From positions 1 through 64,000 of the IMG/VR virus record IMGVR_UViG_3300025896_000024: a stretch of DNA of 64,000 nt. One strand, written 5' to 3'. Positions 8,678 to 17,045 of the stretch are shown here, piece after piece. The first letter of the stretch is position 1. The number at the start of each line of letters is the position of its first letter. The translations under genes were made by a program, and so were the position numbers. This stretch comes from a virus. The notes under the pieces were generated by a model that was given only the letters and a program-made list of their open reading frames with translations, was not told the DNA's origin and ran no database searches.

Positions 8678-9121
8678 CTAGAATAATCTATTTATATTCT
8701 TTTTCTTAAGAATGTTTGTTTTTCTATCAAGAGTCTCAATTAACTCTTCTTTGAATTTATTTCCAAGTGATTGATAGAATTTAGTTGGATTTACGTTAAA
8801 GTAATCACATACTTCTGAAAATATTTCAATGATTGAGTGATTAGGCCTAAGTTCATCTGAAAGATATTCATAAATTTCGTTAATTTCTATCTTTTTTAAT
8901 TTTACAGTTTGTTCAAATTCATTAATATTATTAAACTTCTTAAATCTAGAAGCTTCTATAAGCTCATGGATTTTTGATACAATAATACTAGTTTCTATTT
9001 TATCCTCTTCATCTCTATTATCTGCATAACTAGGTGCAATTGCAAATGAGAATGTAGGATCCATTTCAAACTCACTATCTTCGAATGTATTGTCGAATAT
9101 TTTATCTCTTTGTGTTCTCAT
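8678..9121 (-). CDS. Small helical protein, candidate gp33-like late-transcription co-activator
   Basis: A 147-residue acidic, helical protein. Residues ~45-110 hold helices with EIYEYLSDELRPNHSIIEIF, in the style of T4 gp33 (a sigma-associated co-activator that links RNA polymerase to the sliding clamp). It ends in KKKNINRLF, a hydrophobic C-terminal tail like the clamp-binding tails of T4 gp33 and gp55. That clamp tail is absent from this phage's gp55-like protein. Assignment is inference from size, helicity and C-terminal motif; I see no long conserved block. It overlaps the gp41 stop by one base and is coupled to gp47. Confidence 0.4.
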   Translation of the reverse strand: MRTQRDKIFDNTFEDSEFEMDPTFSFAIAPSYADNRDEEDKIETSIIVSKIHELIEASRFKKFNNINEFEQTVKLKKIEINEIYEYLSDELRPNHSIIEIFSEVCDYFNVNPTKFYQSLGNKFKEELIETLDRKTNILKKKNINRLF

Positions 9122-10434
9122 TATAAATTGTGTATATTTGAATTTGATACGTTATCTGTTTCTGTAAGTCTCATATAATTATAATTAATATCTAATTTAC
9201 ATTTAACTCCCTTTCCTTCTCCATCTCTAATCTTAAGCACTTTAAGCCAATACTCATTAGAGGCTCTCATTAAATCATCTTGAATAATTCCAAGCATTAA
9301 ATCGGCAGTATGTGAAAGTCCTGCAGATTCAGCAACATCACCCATTCCAATATCACTTGAATTATAACCATTTCTATTAATCTGTGTTGCTGTTACAATT
9401 AACCATCCATTGCGTACTCCCATCGCTCTTAAATCTTCTGCTATTTGCTTAATTTTAAGGTACATATTTTCAGAGTTTGGATTTCTATAGTTTGCTAAAA
9501 TATTAATATAGTCAATTACAATACAGCCTAATTTAATTTTTCTTTCCTCTTCTATTTGTTTTAAATAAGCTTCAATATCAGGGACTGTTGCTTGAGATGT
9601 TGGAAATTGTTTTACAAAAAGATTTCCAGGTGGAGTTAGTCCATCACCAACATTTTCAAGTTTTCTTTTAATTAACTCCTTGTTTTTTGCTTTAGTTTCA
9701 TATTCACTCATTGGAATTGTAAGCATATTTGCGCCAATTCTTTTTAAAACCTTATGAGCTGCCATCTCTGCTGAAACAAATGCGGTGTTAACTCCCATCT
9801 TAACAAAATTGGCTGCATCATTTGCCAAATAAATTGACTTACCAATATTTTGTTCTCCAACATAAACTACTAATGAACCATCTTTATCATAACCTCCTGA
9901 AAGTAATCGGTCAAGAAATGAATATCCTGTGGAAATCTTTACTCTGCCTTCTTGATAATGGTCATCTGCATTAAAGAAATCTAAACCAATATCTGAATTA
10001 AATACAATGGAGTTTCTATCATTGATTAATGATTTAACCTTAGAGATAATTGAATCTGCATTATCGGGTGTAACCTCAGTTGTTTTAATGTATTCTATTG
10101 TATCAATCAGGGTTGTGTCAAATGTCCTCCATTTAATCCAAGCCTCTGCGGTTGATACTAACCACTCTTCATCATACTGTGTCAGATCTGTATTATAAAC
10201 TAACTCTATAATTGATTCCTCTACCTTACCTTTAAATTTTGGACTTTGTACAAGAATTTTCATTTGTTCAGCCTTTGGAGATTCATGAAATTTTTCATGA
10301 AACTTAGTAGCTAAGAAATGCATTGTATCTATTTCCTCAGATGTATAGAATCCTTTATGTATTTTTTCTAAGTACTTTGGTTTTGCCAAAGATAACTTAA
10401 AGAATATTTTTTCAAAATCTTGTCCGAATTTCAT
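9121..10434 (-). CDS. 41: Replicative DNA helicase, T4 gp41 (DnaB family)
   Basis: Hexameric 5'-3' helicase that unwinds the fork and pairs with the gp61 primase. The 437 residues show a helical N-terminal domain (1-150) and a RecA-like motor. The linker ends in ISTGYSFLDRLLSGGY, which is typical of DnaB. The Walker A is GEQNIGKS (193-200), with Asn-Ile in place of the usual Ser-Gly, as T4 gp41 also varies. AFVSAEM follows. Walker B is CIVIDYINIL, then the TATQINR sensor and a DVAESAGLSHTADLMLGI block. It has its own promoter of the TAAAAC/TATAAT type at 10454-10482 and leads a gp41-gp33-gp47-gp46 operon. Confidence 0.94.
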   Translation of the reverse strand: MKFGQDFEKIFFKLSLAKPKYLEKIHKGFYTSEEIDTMHFLATKFHEKFHESPKAEQMKILVQSPKFKGKVEESIIELVYNTDLTQYDEEWLVSTAEAWIKWRTFDTTLIDTIEYIKTTEVTPDNADSIISKVKSLINDRNSIVFNSDIGLDFFNADDHYQEGRVKISTGYSFLDRLLSGGYDKDGSLVVYVGEQNIGKSIYLANDAANFVKMGVNTAFVSAEMAAHKVLKRIGANMLTIPMSEYETKAKNKELIKRKLENVGDGLTPPGNLFVKQFPTSQATVPDIEAYLKQIEEERKIKLGCIVIDYINILANYRNPNSENMYLKIKQIAEDLRAMGVRNGWLIVTATQINRNGYNSSDIGMGDVAESAGLSHTADLMLGIIQDDLMRASNEYWLKVLKIRDGEGKGVKCKLDINYNYMRLTETDNVSNSNIHNL

Positions 10435-10453
10435 TTAGTTTATTTTTATACTA

Positions 10454-10482
10454 ATTATATTAAAAGATATAGATTAGTTTTA
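10454..10482 (-). promoter_or_regulatory. Promoter, TAAAAC-17-TATAAT variant, upstream of gp41
   Basis: TAAAAC (complement at 10477-10482) is followed by 17 bp and then TATAAT (complement at 10454-10459), 20 bp before the helicase start. One base of the -35 box differs from the TGAAAC consensus of the family. Confidence 0.5.
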
Positions 10483-10791
10483 TTGGAATGGATTTATTTT
10501 TATAGTGTAGGTTTCCTTGCCTTCTTCAAATTTGGTTTGTTCTATTAAACCTAGATTGATTGCTTGATTTATTCCTTTTTCTGTATTTTCAATATTATCC
10601 TTTGCATGATATTTTAATAGAGATGCTTTAGAAAATCCAGTCTGTGGTCTATTTGGTCTATTGATGTTTTCAACAACATAAATATGTACAATGTCAAAAG
10701 CATCCGGGAAGTTTTCAAGTTCCTCCTGGATGCCTAATACATATTTTATAGGTAGTTTATCTTCATCAATTTTAAAAAGATTTAACTCCAT
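10480..10791 (-). CDS. Hypothetical protein between uvsX and gp41
   Basis: A 103-residue protein that I do not recognise. The middle (about FSKASLLKYHAKDNIENTEK and the following helix GINQAINLGLIEQ) followed by strand pairs TKFEEGKETYTIKI reads like a small winged-helix fold, in which two short strands form the wing. That would fit a DNA-binding or partner-binding role. It starts one base after the uvsX stop, so translation is probably coupled. In T4, gene 40 occupies the slot between uvsX and 41, but I see no sequence evidence that this is gp40. Confidence 0.65.
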   Translation of the reverse strand: MELNLFKIDEDKLPIKYVLGIQEELENFPDAFDIVHIYVVENINRPNRPQTGFSKASLLKYHAKDNIENTEKGINQAINLGLIEQTKFEEGKETYTIKINPFQ

Positions 10792-10792
10792 A

Positions 10793-11899
10793 TTAATCCA
10801 TTGAATTTTCTAACATTTCTTCAATATCTAATCCACCTGCGTCTGAATTGTAATTGAAAATTGGTTGAATATAAGCATCAATTCTTTCCATTACCTCCTT
10901 GGTAAATACCTTTTCGGTAAAGAATTCCGAATTAGAAACTACTTCATCAAGATGCTCACAAATCCAACCTCTTGCGGTTGCCTTTGGAACTTTAACTCCC
11001 TTTTCAATAGAACCTCTTGTAATTCCACAAATATCCCATGTTGCATATAATTCTAATCCAACATATGGATTCATTCCTTTACTAAAATCAAGATGGAATT
11101 TAATTGGTGTTGGTTTTGCAAACCTATTTTTACTTGGCTTTGCAGTTACGATAATACCAACTTTATCTGCTCCATCTTTTAATTGTGCCTTACCTAACAT
11201 AAGTACAATTGATGCAGCATATTCGGGTCCTGTTCCACCACCTGCAATTTGCTGTGGAATAAAGGATTGCGACTGATATGTATGATTTGTAAATATAAAA
11301 GGAATCTTTAAATCAGCCAATGGTGTCATTATAATTCTAAAGATTGATTTAAGAATCTTAGAACGAGTCATATCCGCTTTATCAGATCCAGTAGCAGCAT
11401 CATCAATTTCCTTTTGAGTTGCCAAGTTACCGGCAGAATCTAAAATAATCATAAGTTTTGGAATTTCACCGCCCTTATGCTTAATTTCTTGCATCTTTTG
11501 TGTAATTGTTGTAATTGATGTTCTAAAATCTTGTACAGTATTTACAGGTTGGTAATTTACCTTAGTAACATCAATTCCAAATTTAATCATTTGGTCTTTA
11601 TCTACTGCGGCTTCTGAATCATAATAGATTACCATATAACCCATATTGATCGCTTCTCTAACGGAGTTAAGTGTAAGGAAGGTCTTTCCTGTTCCAGAAG
11701 GACCTGCAACTGAGCACGATCTATTGTTTGGCCATCCTCTAAAAAGTGAACCACTAACACATGCGTTTAGGTGATAATTACCAGTATGAATCCATTCGGT
11801 AACTTCAGAGAAATTAGATTGGTCCATCACTGAACCTAATGGATTTAAACTTGCTAATTCTTTATTTAAATCTTCAAACGTAAAGTTATTTTTTGCCAT
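10793..11899 (-). CDS. uvsX: Recombinase UvsX (RecA/Rad51-like)
   Basis: Forms filaments on single-stranded DNA and performs strand exchange that starts recombination-dependent replication. Seen in 368 residues: an N-terminal oligomerisation region, Walker A GPSGTGKT (66-73), then VIYYDSEAAVDKDQMIKFG (the catalytic Glu of RecA family), Walker B LMIILDSAGNLA, and loop/L2 region FIFTNHTYQSQSFIPQQIAG. A C-terminal acidic tail ends in LENSMD. Length is close to T4 UvsX (391 aa). The first 14 bp overlap the preceding 63-residue coiled-coil gene. It works with UvsY (34285-34713) and gp32. Confidence 0.95.
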   Translation of the reverse strand: MAKNNFTFEDLNKELASLNPLGSVMDQSNFSEVTEWIHTGNYHLNACVSGSLFRGWPNNRSCSVAGPSGTGKTFLTLNSVREAINMGYMVIYYDSEAAVDKDQMIKFGIDVTKVNYQPVNTVQDFRTSITTITQKMQEIKHKGGEIPKLMIILDSAGNLATQKEIDDAATGSDKADMTRSKILKSIFRIIMTPLADLKIPFIFTNHTYQSQSFIPQQIAGGGTGPEYAASIVLMLGKAQLKDGADKVGIIVTAKPSKNRFAKPTPIKFHLDFSKGMNPYVGLELYATWDICGITRGSIEKGVKVPKATARGWICEHLDEVVSNSEFFTEKVFTKEVMERIDAYIQPIFNYNSDAGGLDIEEMLENSMD

Positions 11900-12077
11900 C
11901 GTTAATTTTTTTATTTTCTTTTTTTCGTAAATCCTCTAATTCTTCTATAAGACCCTGTGCCTCATATTGAATTATAGTCATTTGTTTTTGTAAAGTTTCA
12001 AGCCTTTGATTGATTCTTTGATATGCACCTACGTATGATAGTTGCTCTTCTGTTAATTTGCTAGTATCTATTGCCAT
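11886..12077 (-). CDS. Small coiled-coil protein upstream of uvsX
   Basis: A 63-residue protein that is almost entirely one amphipathic helix rich in Glu, Lys and Gln, with heptad-like Leu/Ile spacing from about residue 20 to 55. I recognise no family. It overlaps the preceding 63-residue gene by 17 bp and uvsX by 14 bp, so it sits inside a translationally coupled series gp43B-63aa-63aa-uvsX. Overlap on both sides in the same strand supports it as a real gene. The role is unknown; an accessory to replication or recombination is the contextual guess. Confidence 0.6.
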   Translation of the reverse strand: MAIDTSKLTEEQLSYVGAYQRINQRLETLQKQMTIIQYEAQGLIEELEDLRKKENKKINDGKK

Positions 12078-12252
12078 CTCCGTTATTTGTTACTTCGTTA
12101 ATGGAATCTAATAAACTAATTTGACAGGGATCTGCGTAAATTTCATTTGCATTATTTGCCTTTATTACCAATTCTCTGATTGCGCTTCCAAGCATTGCAT
12201 CGTTTGGAAATTTTGATGCCAATTTTATGATTTGTTCGTGTGTTATTTTCAT
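12061..12252 (-). CDS. Small hypothetical protein after gp43B
   Basis: A 63-residue protein that starts one base after the stop of the polymerase C-terminal piece and overlaps the next small gene by 17 bp. The first ~35 residues form helices (ITHEQIIKLASKFPNDAML, then a second helix IRELVIKAN); the tail is polar. No family or motif is recognised. The packing of its start and stop signals against both neighbours is the main evidence that it is translated. Confidence 0.6.
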   Translation of the reverse strand: MKITHEQIIKLASKFPNDAMLGSAIRELVIKANNANEIYADPCQISLLDSINEVTNNGDGNRY

Positions 12253-12253
12253 A

Positions 12254-13450
12254 TTAAAATAATGATGTTGAATAAATTAAATTTCTATTTAGTGAATGTA
12301 ATCCAACTGCCACTAATACCCTATTTAATGGATCGATTACACTTTTTTCAAATTGTAGTTCATAATCGATAGGAGGTGCTATTTCGTATGGATGAGCTCC
12401 TGGTTGATATGCAAATATTTCACATGTTGTATGTTTACAATGATATAATTTTAGCTTCTCTCCATTACCAATCATCTTGTACTTGTTCTTGTATTTTGGA
12501 TTAGTATTCATTAAGAAGTTATAAAATCCTGCTGCCTTGACATTAGGAGGACACTTAAGACCATACTGAAATTCTATAGTATCATCTACGATATACTTTT
12601 CAATATTATTAGTTCTCTTATTAAAACAGATTTCATCTACACTCGCCAATTGAAACTCCTTCTTACATTGTTTTAAATAATCAACAAGTCTTTTTAATAA
12701 AGATGCTGTTGGTTTTTCTGATAGGATTAATTTAAGAGCTTCTGTCAAGTGTTTACGCGCAATCGCAGGAGTAGAACTTTGAATTGTATCATATCCAATT
12801 GTTTTAATCTTTTTAAGGGATGGATATCTTTCATCGATTCCTATTTTATCTTCCCATGCAATATTCTGTAAATATTTTTTCTTTGCTAACCAAATTCCGG
12901 AGTATGCAATTGTTTCTAGTTCAAACATAAGGAAGTTTTCCGTATTGGTTGCTTCCGCATATTTGTCCATACATTTGAAAATATAATCTTTAAGTCTAAA
13001 GTTGTATATTTTCATAATAAAATCGTCAATGGTTAACTTATCACCTAACCATTCGATAGATTCATACATTTCTTCAAACTGGACATAACACGAATCCGTA
13101 TCGATGTATACTACAGAAGGCCTTACTAATTTATTTTTTATGGTAATATTAAAGTGTGCATGCACTGCTTTATCCTTTGGCCAGAATTCTTGGAAATACT
13201 TATTAAGAATCTTTTCAGAATATAGAATCGCAGATTGTCCCTGTAGGGTAATTGATTCTGCGATGTCTATATTAAAAAAGTGAAACCATTTATTACCGAA
13301 TGCGCCATAGATTGAGTTAAGCATTACCTTAACAGCCTGTTCATACGCGGTATATTTGGCAGACAATGTTGAATAATGCTCTACCAGAATTTTAATATCT
13401 TCCTGTGTCAGATCGCTCTCTGGCTTTAGTATTAATTCATCTATTGTCAT
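12254..13450 (-). CDS. 43B: DNA polymerase gp43, C-terminal piece (palm motif B/C, thumb)
   Basis: Second half of a split family-B polymerase. The 398 residues begin just upstream of motif B, KVMLNSIYGAFGN (residues 41-53). Motif C is YIDTDS (115-120), followed by thumb-domain blocks AYSGIWLAKKKYLQN and KTIGYDTIQSSTPAIARKHL, as in T4 gp43. Exonuclease motifs and motif A are absent and lie in gp43A (17046-18443), so the break falls in the fingers. Together the pieces make 863 residues against 898 in T4. The protein ends in STSLF, a possible clamp-binding tail. It directly follows the clamp gene (3 bp), which would favour assembly with gp45. Confidence 0.94.
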   Translation of the reverse strand: MTIDELILKPESDLTQEDIKILVEHYSTLSAKYTAYEQAVKVMLNSIYGAFGNKWFHFFNIDIAESITLQGQSAILYSEKILNKYFQEFWPKDKAVHAHFNITIKNKLVRPSVVYIDTDSCYVQFEEMYESIEWLGDKLTIDDFIMKIYNFRLKDYIFKCMDKYAEATNTENFLMFELETIAYSGIWLAKKKYLQNIAWEDKIGIDERYPSLKKIKTIGYDTIQSSTPAIARKHLTEALKLILSEKPTASLLKRLVDYLKQCKKEFQLASVDEICFNKRTNNIEKYIVDDTIEFQYGLKCPPNVKAAGFYNFLMNTNPKYKNKYKMIGNGEKLKLYHCKHTTCEIFAYQPGAHPYEIAPPIDYELQFEKSVIDPLNRVLVAVGLHSLNRNLIYSTSLF

Positions 13451-13453
13451 ATG

Positions 13454-14215
13454 TTATTCAGCTGTTTGGCAAGTAGCAATTGTTAAAAGTGTTTCAGAAT
13501 CTTTAGAACGTAAAACGACACGATTGTCCATTACATTAGCAGAGTAATCTTCTTTATCTAAAAGGTTTAGATATTTTTTGAAAAGAGTTACATCAGCGCC
13601 ATTAGTTCCATCAAATCCATCAGTAACTAAATAGTTATATGTTTTTCCTTTCATTCTAACACCATCTTTGCTTGTAGTAATTGAGAATGTTTCTTCTTTA
13701 TCCAATCCAAACAATGAACGTACTTTAGAAATTGCAGTGTAGTCCATGTCAAATACATAGTTCGCTGACTCTACATTAAAGATTGCAGCAATTTGAGAAT
13801 CTGTAAGATCTTTATAGCCTAACGATGGTTCTGAACATGATAATTTAATTTCAAGTTCTTCATTAAAAACCCTAAATTCAGTTGCAACAAAATCTTCTTC
13901 ATTTTCTACGAATTCTATTTCAGCACGAACGTTACCAAATTCAAATTGTTTAAATGCATCTGTTAAACGAGAAGCGTCAAAGAAAGCAATTTTTAATTCT
14001 TTAGAACCGGCAACTTCCATTGTTCCTTCTTCTAATTGAAATACATGTGAAACTGGAATTCTGTGATGTTTAACGGCATCTCTCTGCGGTAAGTATGCAG
14101 AAGCTTGTACTACTCCATCTTTAATTTTAAAATAGATAAAGGTATCTATTACTTTAAGCCTGTTCACAAAACCAATAAAATTGTTTTGATCTACTTTGTC
14201 AATTTTAATTTTCAT
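13454..14215 (-). CDS. 45: Sliding clamp, T4 gp45
   Basis: Trimeric ring that tethers the polymerase and, in T4, activates late transcription. The 253 residues have the two-domain clamp layout of T4 gp45 (228 aa): an N-terminal domain with VDTFIYFKIKDGVVQASAYL-like strands, a SKELKIAFFDASRLTDAF stretch, and a second domain with FSITTSKDGVRMKGKTYNYL before a final strand TLLTIATCQTAE. It has its own promoter (14245-14273) and is preceded by a terminator, so clamp and gp43B form a unit separate from nrdA. Confidence 0.88.
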   Translation of the reverse strand: MKIKIDKVDQNNFIGFVNRLKVIDTFIYFKIKDGVVQASAYLPQRDAVKHHRIPVSHVFQLEEGTMEVAGSKELKIAFFDASRLTDAFKQFEFGNVRAEIEFVENEEDFVATEFRVFNEELEIKLSCSEPSLGYKDLTDSQIAAIFNVESANYVFDMDYTAISKVRSLFGLDKEETFSITTSKDGVRMKGKTYNYLVTDGFDGTNGADVTLFKKYLNLLDKEDYSANVMDNRVVLRSKDSETLLTIATCQTAE

Positions 14216-14244
14216 ATTTTTTATTTAAATTTGATTATTTAGAT

Positions 14245-14273
14245 ATTATAATGAAAATAGTGATTTTGTTTCA
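14245..14273 (-). promoter_or_regulatory. Promoter, TGAAAC-17-TATAAT class, upstream of gp45
   Basis: TGAAAC (complement at 14268-14273), 17 bp, TATAAT (complement at 14245-14250), 29 bp before the clamp start. It lies directly downstream of the nrdA terminator, so it starts a new transcription unit. Confidence 0.72.
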
Positions 14274-14284
14274 CTGTACTGTTT

Positions 14285-14325
14285 AAATAAAAAGGCAGGG
14301 ATAGTAGCGAACTTTTCCCTGCCTT
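14285..14325 (-). terminator. Rho-independent terminator after nrdA
   Basis: On the minus strand AAGGCAGGG and CCCTGCCTT form a perfect 9-bp stem (14292-14300 with 14317-14325) around a 16-nt loop, followed by TTTATTT. The 55 bp between the nrdA stop and the stem contain repeated GGACC and may be structured too. Confidence 0.85.
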
Positions 14326-14380
14326 ACTCCGTAACTAAACGGTCCTAAAATGTGGTCCTGTTTCATACCACCGGATATCT

Positions 14381-16006
14381 TTACCCCTCACAAGACGCGC
14401 AATCCAATATGTCTCTTGCAAATGATTGTGCCGAACTTTGACTAAATTGATAGTACAGAGTTTTAACTCCTTGTTCGTGTGCCTTTAAATATAATTGATT
14501 AATATCTTTAGCCGGTACGCTTGGATGAATCATCAAATTTAGAGACTGTGATTGGTCAATATATTGTTGTCTTTGTCCTGCTTGTAGAATTAATTCACTT
14601 GGACTAATTTCAATAAATGATTTGAAAACTGCCTTAGTTGGAAAATCTAAATGTTGAACACTTCCATCTCTTTTTAAGATTCCTTCCCAAGTTTCTACAG
14701 TATTTAACCCATGTTTTTCTAATTCTTTGATTAAAAATGGATTCTTATAAATAGTTTTTGATTTTGCTAAATCTTTAATAAAATAGTTTGATTTAATAGG
14801 TTCAATTCCCATTGAAACTTGACCTAAAATAAATGAACTAGATTTTGTTGGTGCAATTGCGACTAATGTTGTATTTGCAAATCCATTTCTAATACATCTA
14901 TACCCCTTTTCATCGTGTAACCATTTAGATGCAGCATCACTTCTTTCTTTAAGTGTTGAGAATATTTCATTATTAAGTGCCTTTGCATGCAATGAATCAA
15001 ATTCAATTAATTTAGATTGAAAAAGCGAATGATATCCAAGAACCCCTAGGCCTAATGCTCTATGCTGTTCTGCAAATCGGTGTGCTCTTGACATACCTGG
15101 CATTTTATAAGATTTCTTTACAAACTCGTCCATTACTGCATTTAAAAATAATACATATGTTTCGATAGCGTCTGTTTCCTTAATTTCATCCCAGTGTAAT
15201 AGATTAATAGAACCTAAACAACATACAAACGAATTAAATGAATCTGTTGGTAATTGTATTTCTGAACATAAATTACTTGCCGTAATTTCCAATCCTAATT
15301 CTTTATATGGTGAATTATTATTTGAATTGTCTTTAAACATAATGTAAGGAAAACCAAACTCATTACGTCTTTGAATAACTTTAGCCCATACTTTACGTTT
15401 ATCAGCGTCTCCTGCTTTCATTTCTTCCAGCCATTTGTCTGTTACTGTAACTCCATATTGTAAGTTTTGAATTGGATTACCATCAGTACCCATATCTAAA
15501 AATTCTAAAATATCCGAATGTTCAATAGGTAACCATGCAGCGCATGCGCCTCTTCTTGCTTCTGATTGTTTACATACATCTACTGTTGTATCATACATTC
15601 TGGCATAGTGAACTGGACCATCTGCTGTTCCACCTGTTGAAATTTTAGCTCCTCTTTCTCTAATGTTTCCTAAGAAAATTGAAGTTCCACCTCCATATTT
15701 ACTCATCATTCCAATTTCTCTACTTGCGTTTAAGATACTGTCTAATGTATCATCTACATTACTTCCATAACAACTAACTGGAAGTCCTTTGTCTTTTCCA
15801 AAGTTAATCCAAACTGGAGTTGATAAACTATAAAAACCTTTAGCCATATAATCCTCAAACTTCTTTGCGAATCCTTCGATTTTTAAATATTTTTCAGCAG
15901 TATTAGATACATCTTTAATTCGCTGTTCTGGGGATTCTTTAATATATCCCCTTGATAAAAATGTTCTACTGTCTTCATTGAGCCAGTAATTTTTTTCGTA
16001 ACCCAT
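14381..16006 (-). CDS. nrdA: Class I ribonucleotide reductase large subunit NrdA
   Basis: Reduces ribonucleoside diphosphates to deoxyribonucleotides for phage DNA synthesis. At 541 residues it lacks the N-terminal ATP-cone domain of ~760-residue cellular and T4 enzymes, so allosteric activity control by dATP is probably lost. Catalytic features are kept: an active-site Cys in PVSCYGS (C79), NLCSEI carrying the thiyl-radical Cys and Glu, a second Cys in CCLGSINL, the radical-transfer YY in TLYYQFSQ, and a C-terminal redox pair CASC. It follows nrdB by 20 bp and is closed by a terminator. The nrd genes stand between the two halves of gp43. Confidence 0.95.
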   Translation of the reverse strand: MGYEKNYWLNEDSRTFLSRGYIKESPEQRIKDVSNTAEKYLKIEGFAKKFEDYMAKGFYSLSTPVWINFGKDKGLPVSCYGSNVDDTLDSILNASREIGMMSKYGGGTSIFLGNIRERGAKISTGGTADGPVHYARMYDTTVDVCKQSEARRGACAAWLPIEHSDILEFLDMGTDGNPIQNLQYGVTVTDKWLEEMKAGDADKRKVWAKVIQRRNEFGFPYIMFKDNSNNNSPYKELGLEITASNLCSEIQLPTDSFNSFVCCLGSINLLHWDEIKETDAIETYVLFLNAVMDEFVKKSYKMPGMSRAHRFAEQHRALGLGVLGYHSLFQSKLIEFDSLHAKALNNEIFSTLKERSDAASKWLHDEKGYRCIRNGFANTTLVAIAPTKSSSFILGQVSMGIEPIKSNYFIKDLAKSKTIYKNPFLIKELEKHGLNTVETWEGILKRDGSVQHLDFPTKAVFKSFIEISPSELILQAGQRQQYIDQSQSLNLMIHPSVPAKDINQLYLKAHEQGVKTLYYQFSQSSAQSFARDILDCASCEG

Positions 16007-16026
16007 TTGTTGTTTTGTTTTTATTT

Positions 16027-17007
16027 TTAAAATAAATCGTCTTCAGTGATTGCTTTAGACTTTTTATTGTAGTCCACACTTTTCTTATAAAAGAAATCTC
16101 CCTCTTTAGTTGAAAGAATTTCAATATCAAACCATAATGTTTTTTCTATTTCAGTAAAATCAACATCGAATACAGGTTTCATACCGATTCTTGATAATGA
16201 GTTATTGAATCTATTTTGAATAAAATTCTTAATAGTGTCTTTAGATAAAAAATCAAGTTCTCCTTTTTCAAAGATCCAATCTAAAATTTTAACTTCAGAT
16301 AGGTATGCTTTTTTACAAGCAGAATCGATAAGTTGTTCAAATTCTTCATCAAACCATTCTGGATTTTCCGCTTTAATAATATTAATAAGTTCAGATCCAA
16401 AGTTACCATGGATTTCTTCCTCCTTTGATGTTGCTTCAACTACATTAGAAATTCCTTTAAATAAGTTTCTTTCTTTATTAAAGGACATCATGATTAAAAA
16501 TTGACTAAATAAACTAACATGTTCTATAAACAATGAAAATAATAATACCGATTTGGTATACATTTTATTGTCCTTACTTCTTGTACCGTCTAGATATTTT
16601 GACAAATATGCAATTCTATCTTTAATTGCCGGAATTTCTACTACATTCTGAAACTCTTCTTCTAATCCTAGGATTCTAAGTAATTGCGCGTATGCGTCTT
16701 TGTGTCTAACCTCAGATTCAGCAAACGTCATACCTACATCTCCAATTTCCGTGATTGGCATTCTCTTATAAAGATCTGCCCAAAATGTTTTAACGTTAAC
16801 TTCGATTTGAGCAATCGCAAGCATCGCTCTTTTAATAACTTCACGTTCTTCGTCTGATATCTTTGTTTTAAAATCATCAATGTCAGTTGTAAAATTGAAT
16901 TCAGTGTGGATCCAATATGAATGTCTAATAGCATCCTTATATGCTAATAGTGATGGATATTCATATGGTAAAATATTTACTCTTTTTTCGAAGATATTTC
17001 CATTCAT
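16027..17007 (-). CDS. nrdB: Class I ribonucleotide reductase small subunit NrdB
   Basis: Ferritin-like subunit that stores the radical used by NrdA. The 326 residues show the metal-ligand set: an early Asp in TFWADLYKRMP, ESEVRHKDAY with E-x-x-H, and later helices with FIEHVSLF and EEEIHGNFG (E-x-x-H). The Tyr four residues after the His of ESEVRHKDAY matches the Tyr122 position of E. coli NrdB, so a tyrosyl-radical enzyme is expected. It ends in TEDDLF, a normal acidic/hydrophobic C-terminus for docking into NrdA. An ATATATAAT box lies about 25 bp upstream but without a TGAAAC box. Confidence 0.95.
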   Translation of the reverse strand: MNGNIFEKRVNILPYEYPSLLAYKDAIRHSYWIHTEFNFTTDIDDFKTKISDEEREVIKRAMLAIAQIEVNVKTFWADLYKRMPITEIGDVGMTFAESEVRHKDAYAQLLRILGLEEEFQNVVEIPAIKDRIAYLSKYLDGTRSKDNKMYTKSVLLFSLFIEHVSLFSQFLIMMSFNKERNLFKGISNVVEATSKEEEIHGNFGSELINIIKAENPEWFDEEFEQLIDSACKKAYLSEVKILDWIFEKGELDFLSKDTIKNFIQNRFNNSLSRIGMKPVFDVDFTEIEKTLWFDIEILSTKEGDFFYKKSVDYNKKSKAITEDDLF

Positions 17008-17045
17008 TGTTTGTACATTTTTTTTTTGTTAATTATATATAAGTT

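Noticed and set aside
8693-8700. TATAAATA match upstream of gp47
   Set aside because: It lies inside the codons for the C-terminal NINRLF of the preceding gene, within a coupled operon. In such AT-rich DNA the octamer occurs by chance.
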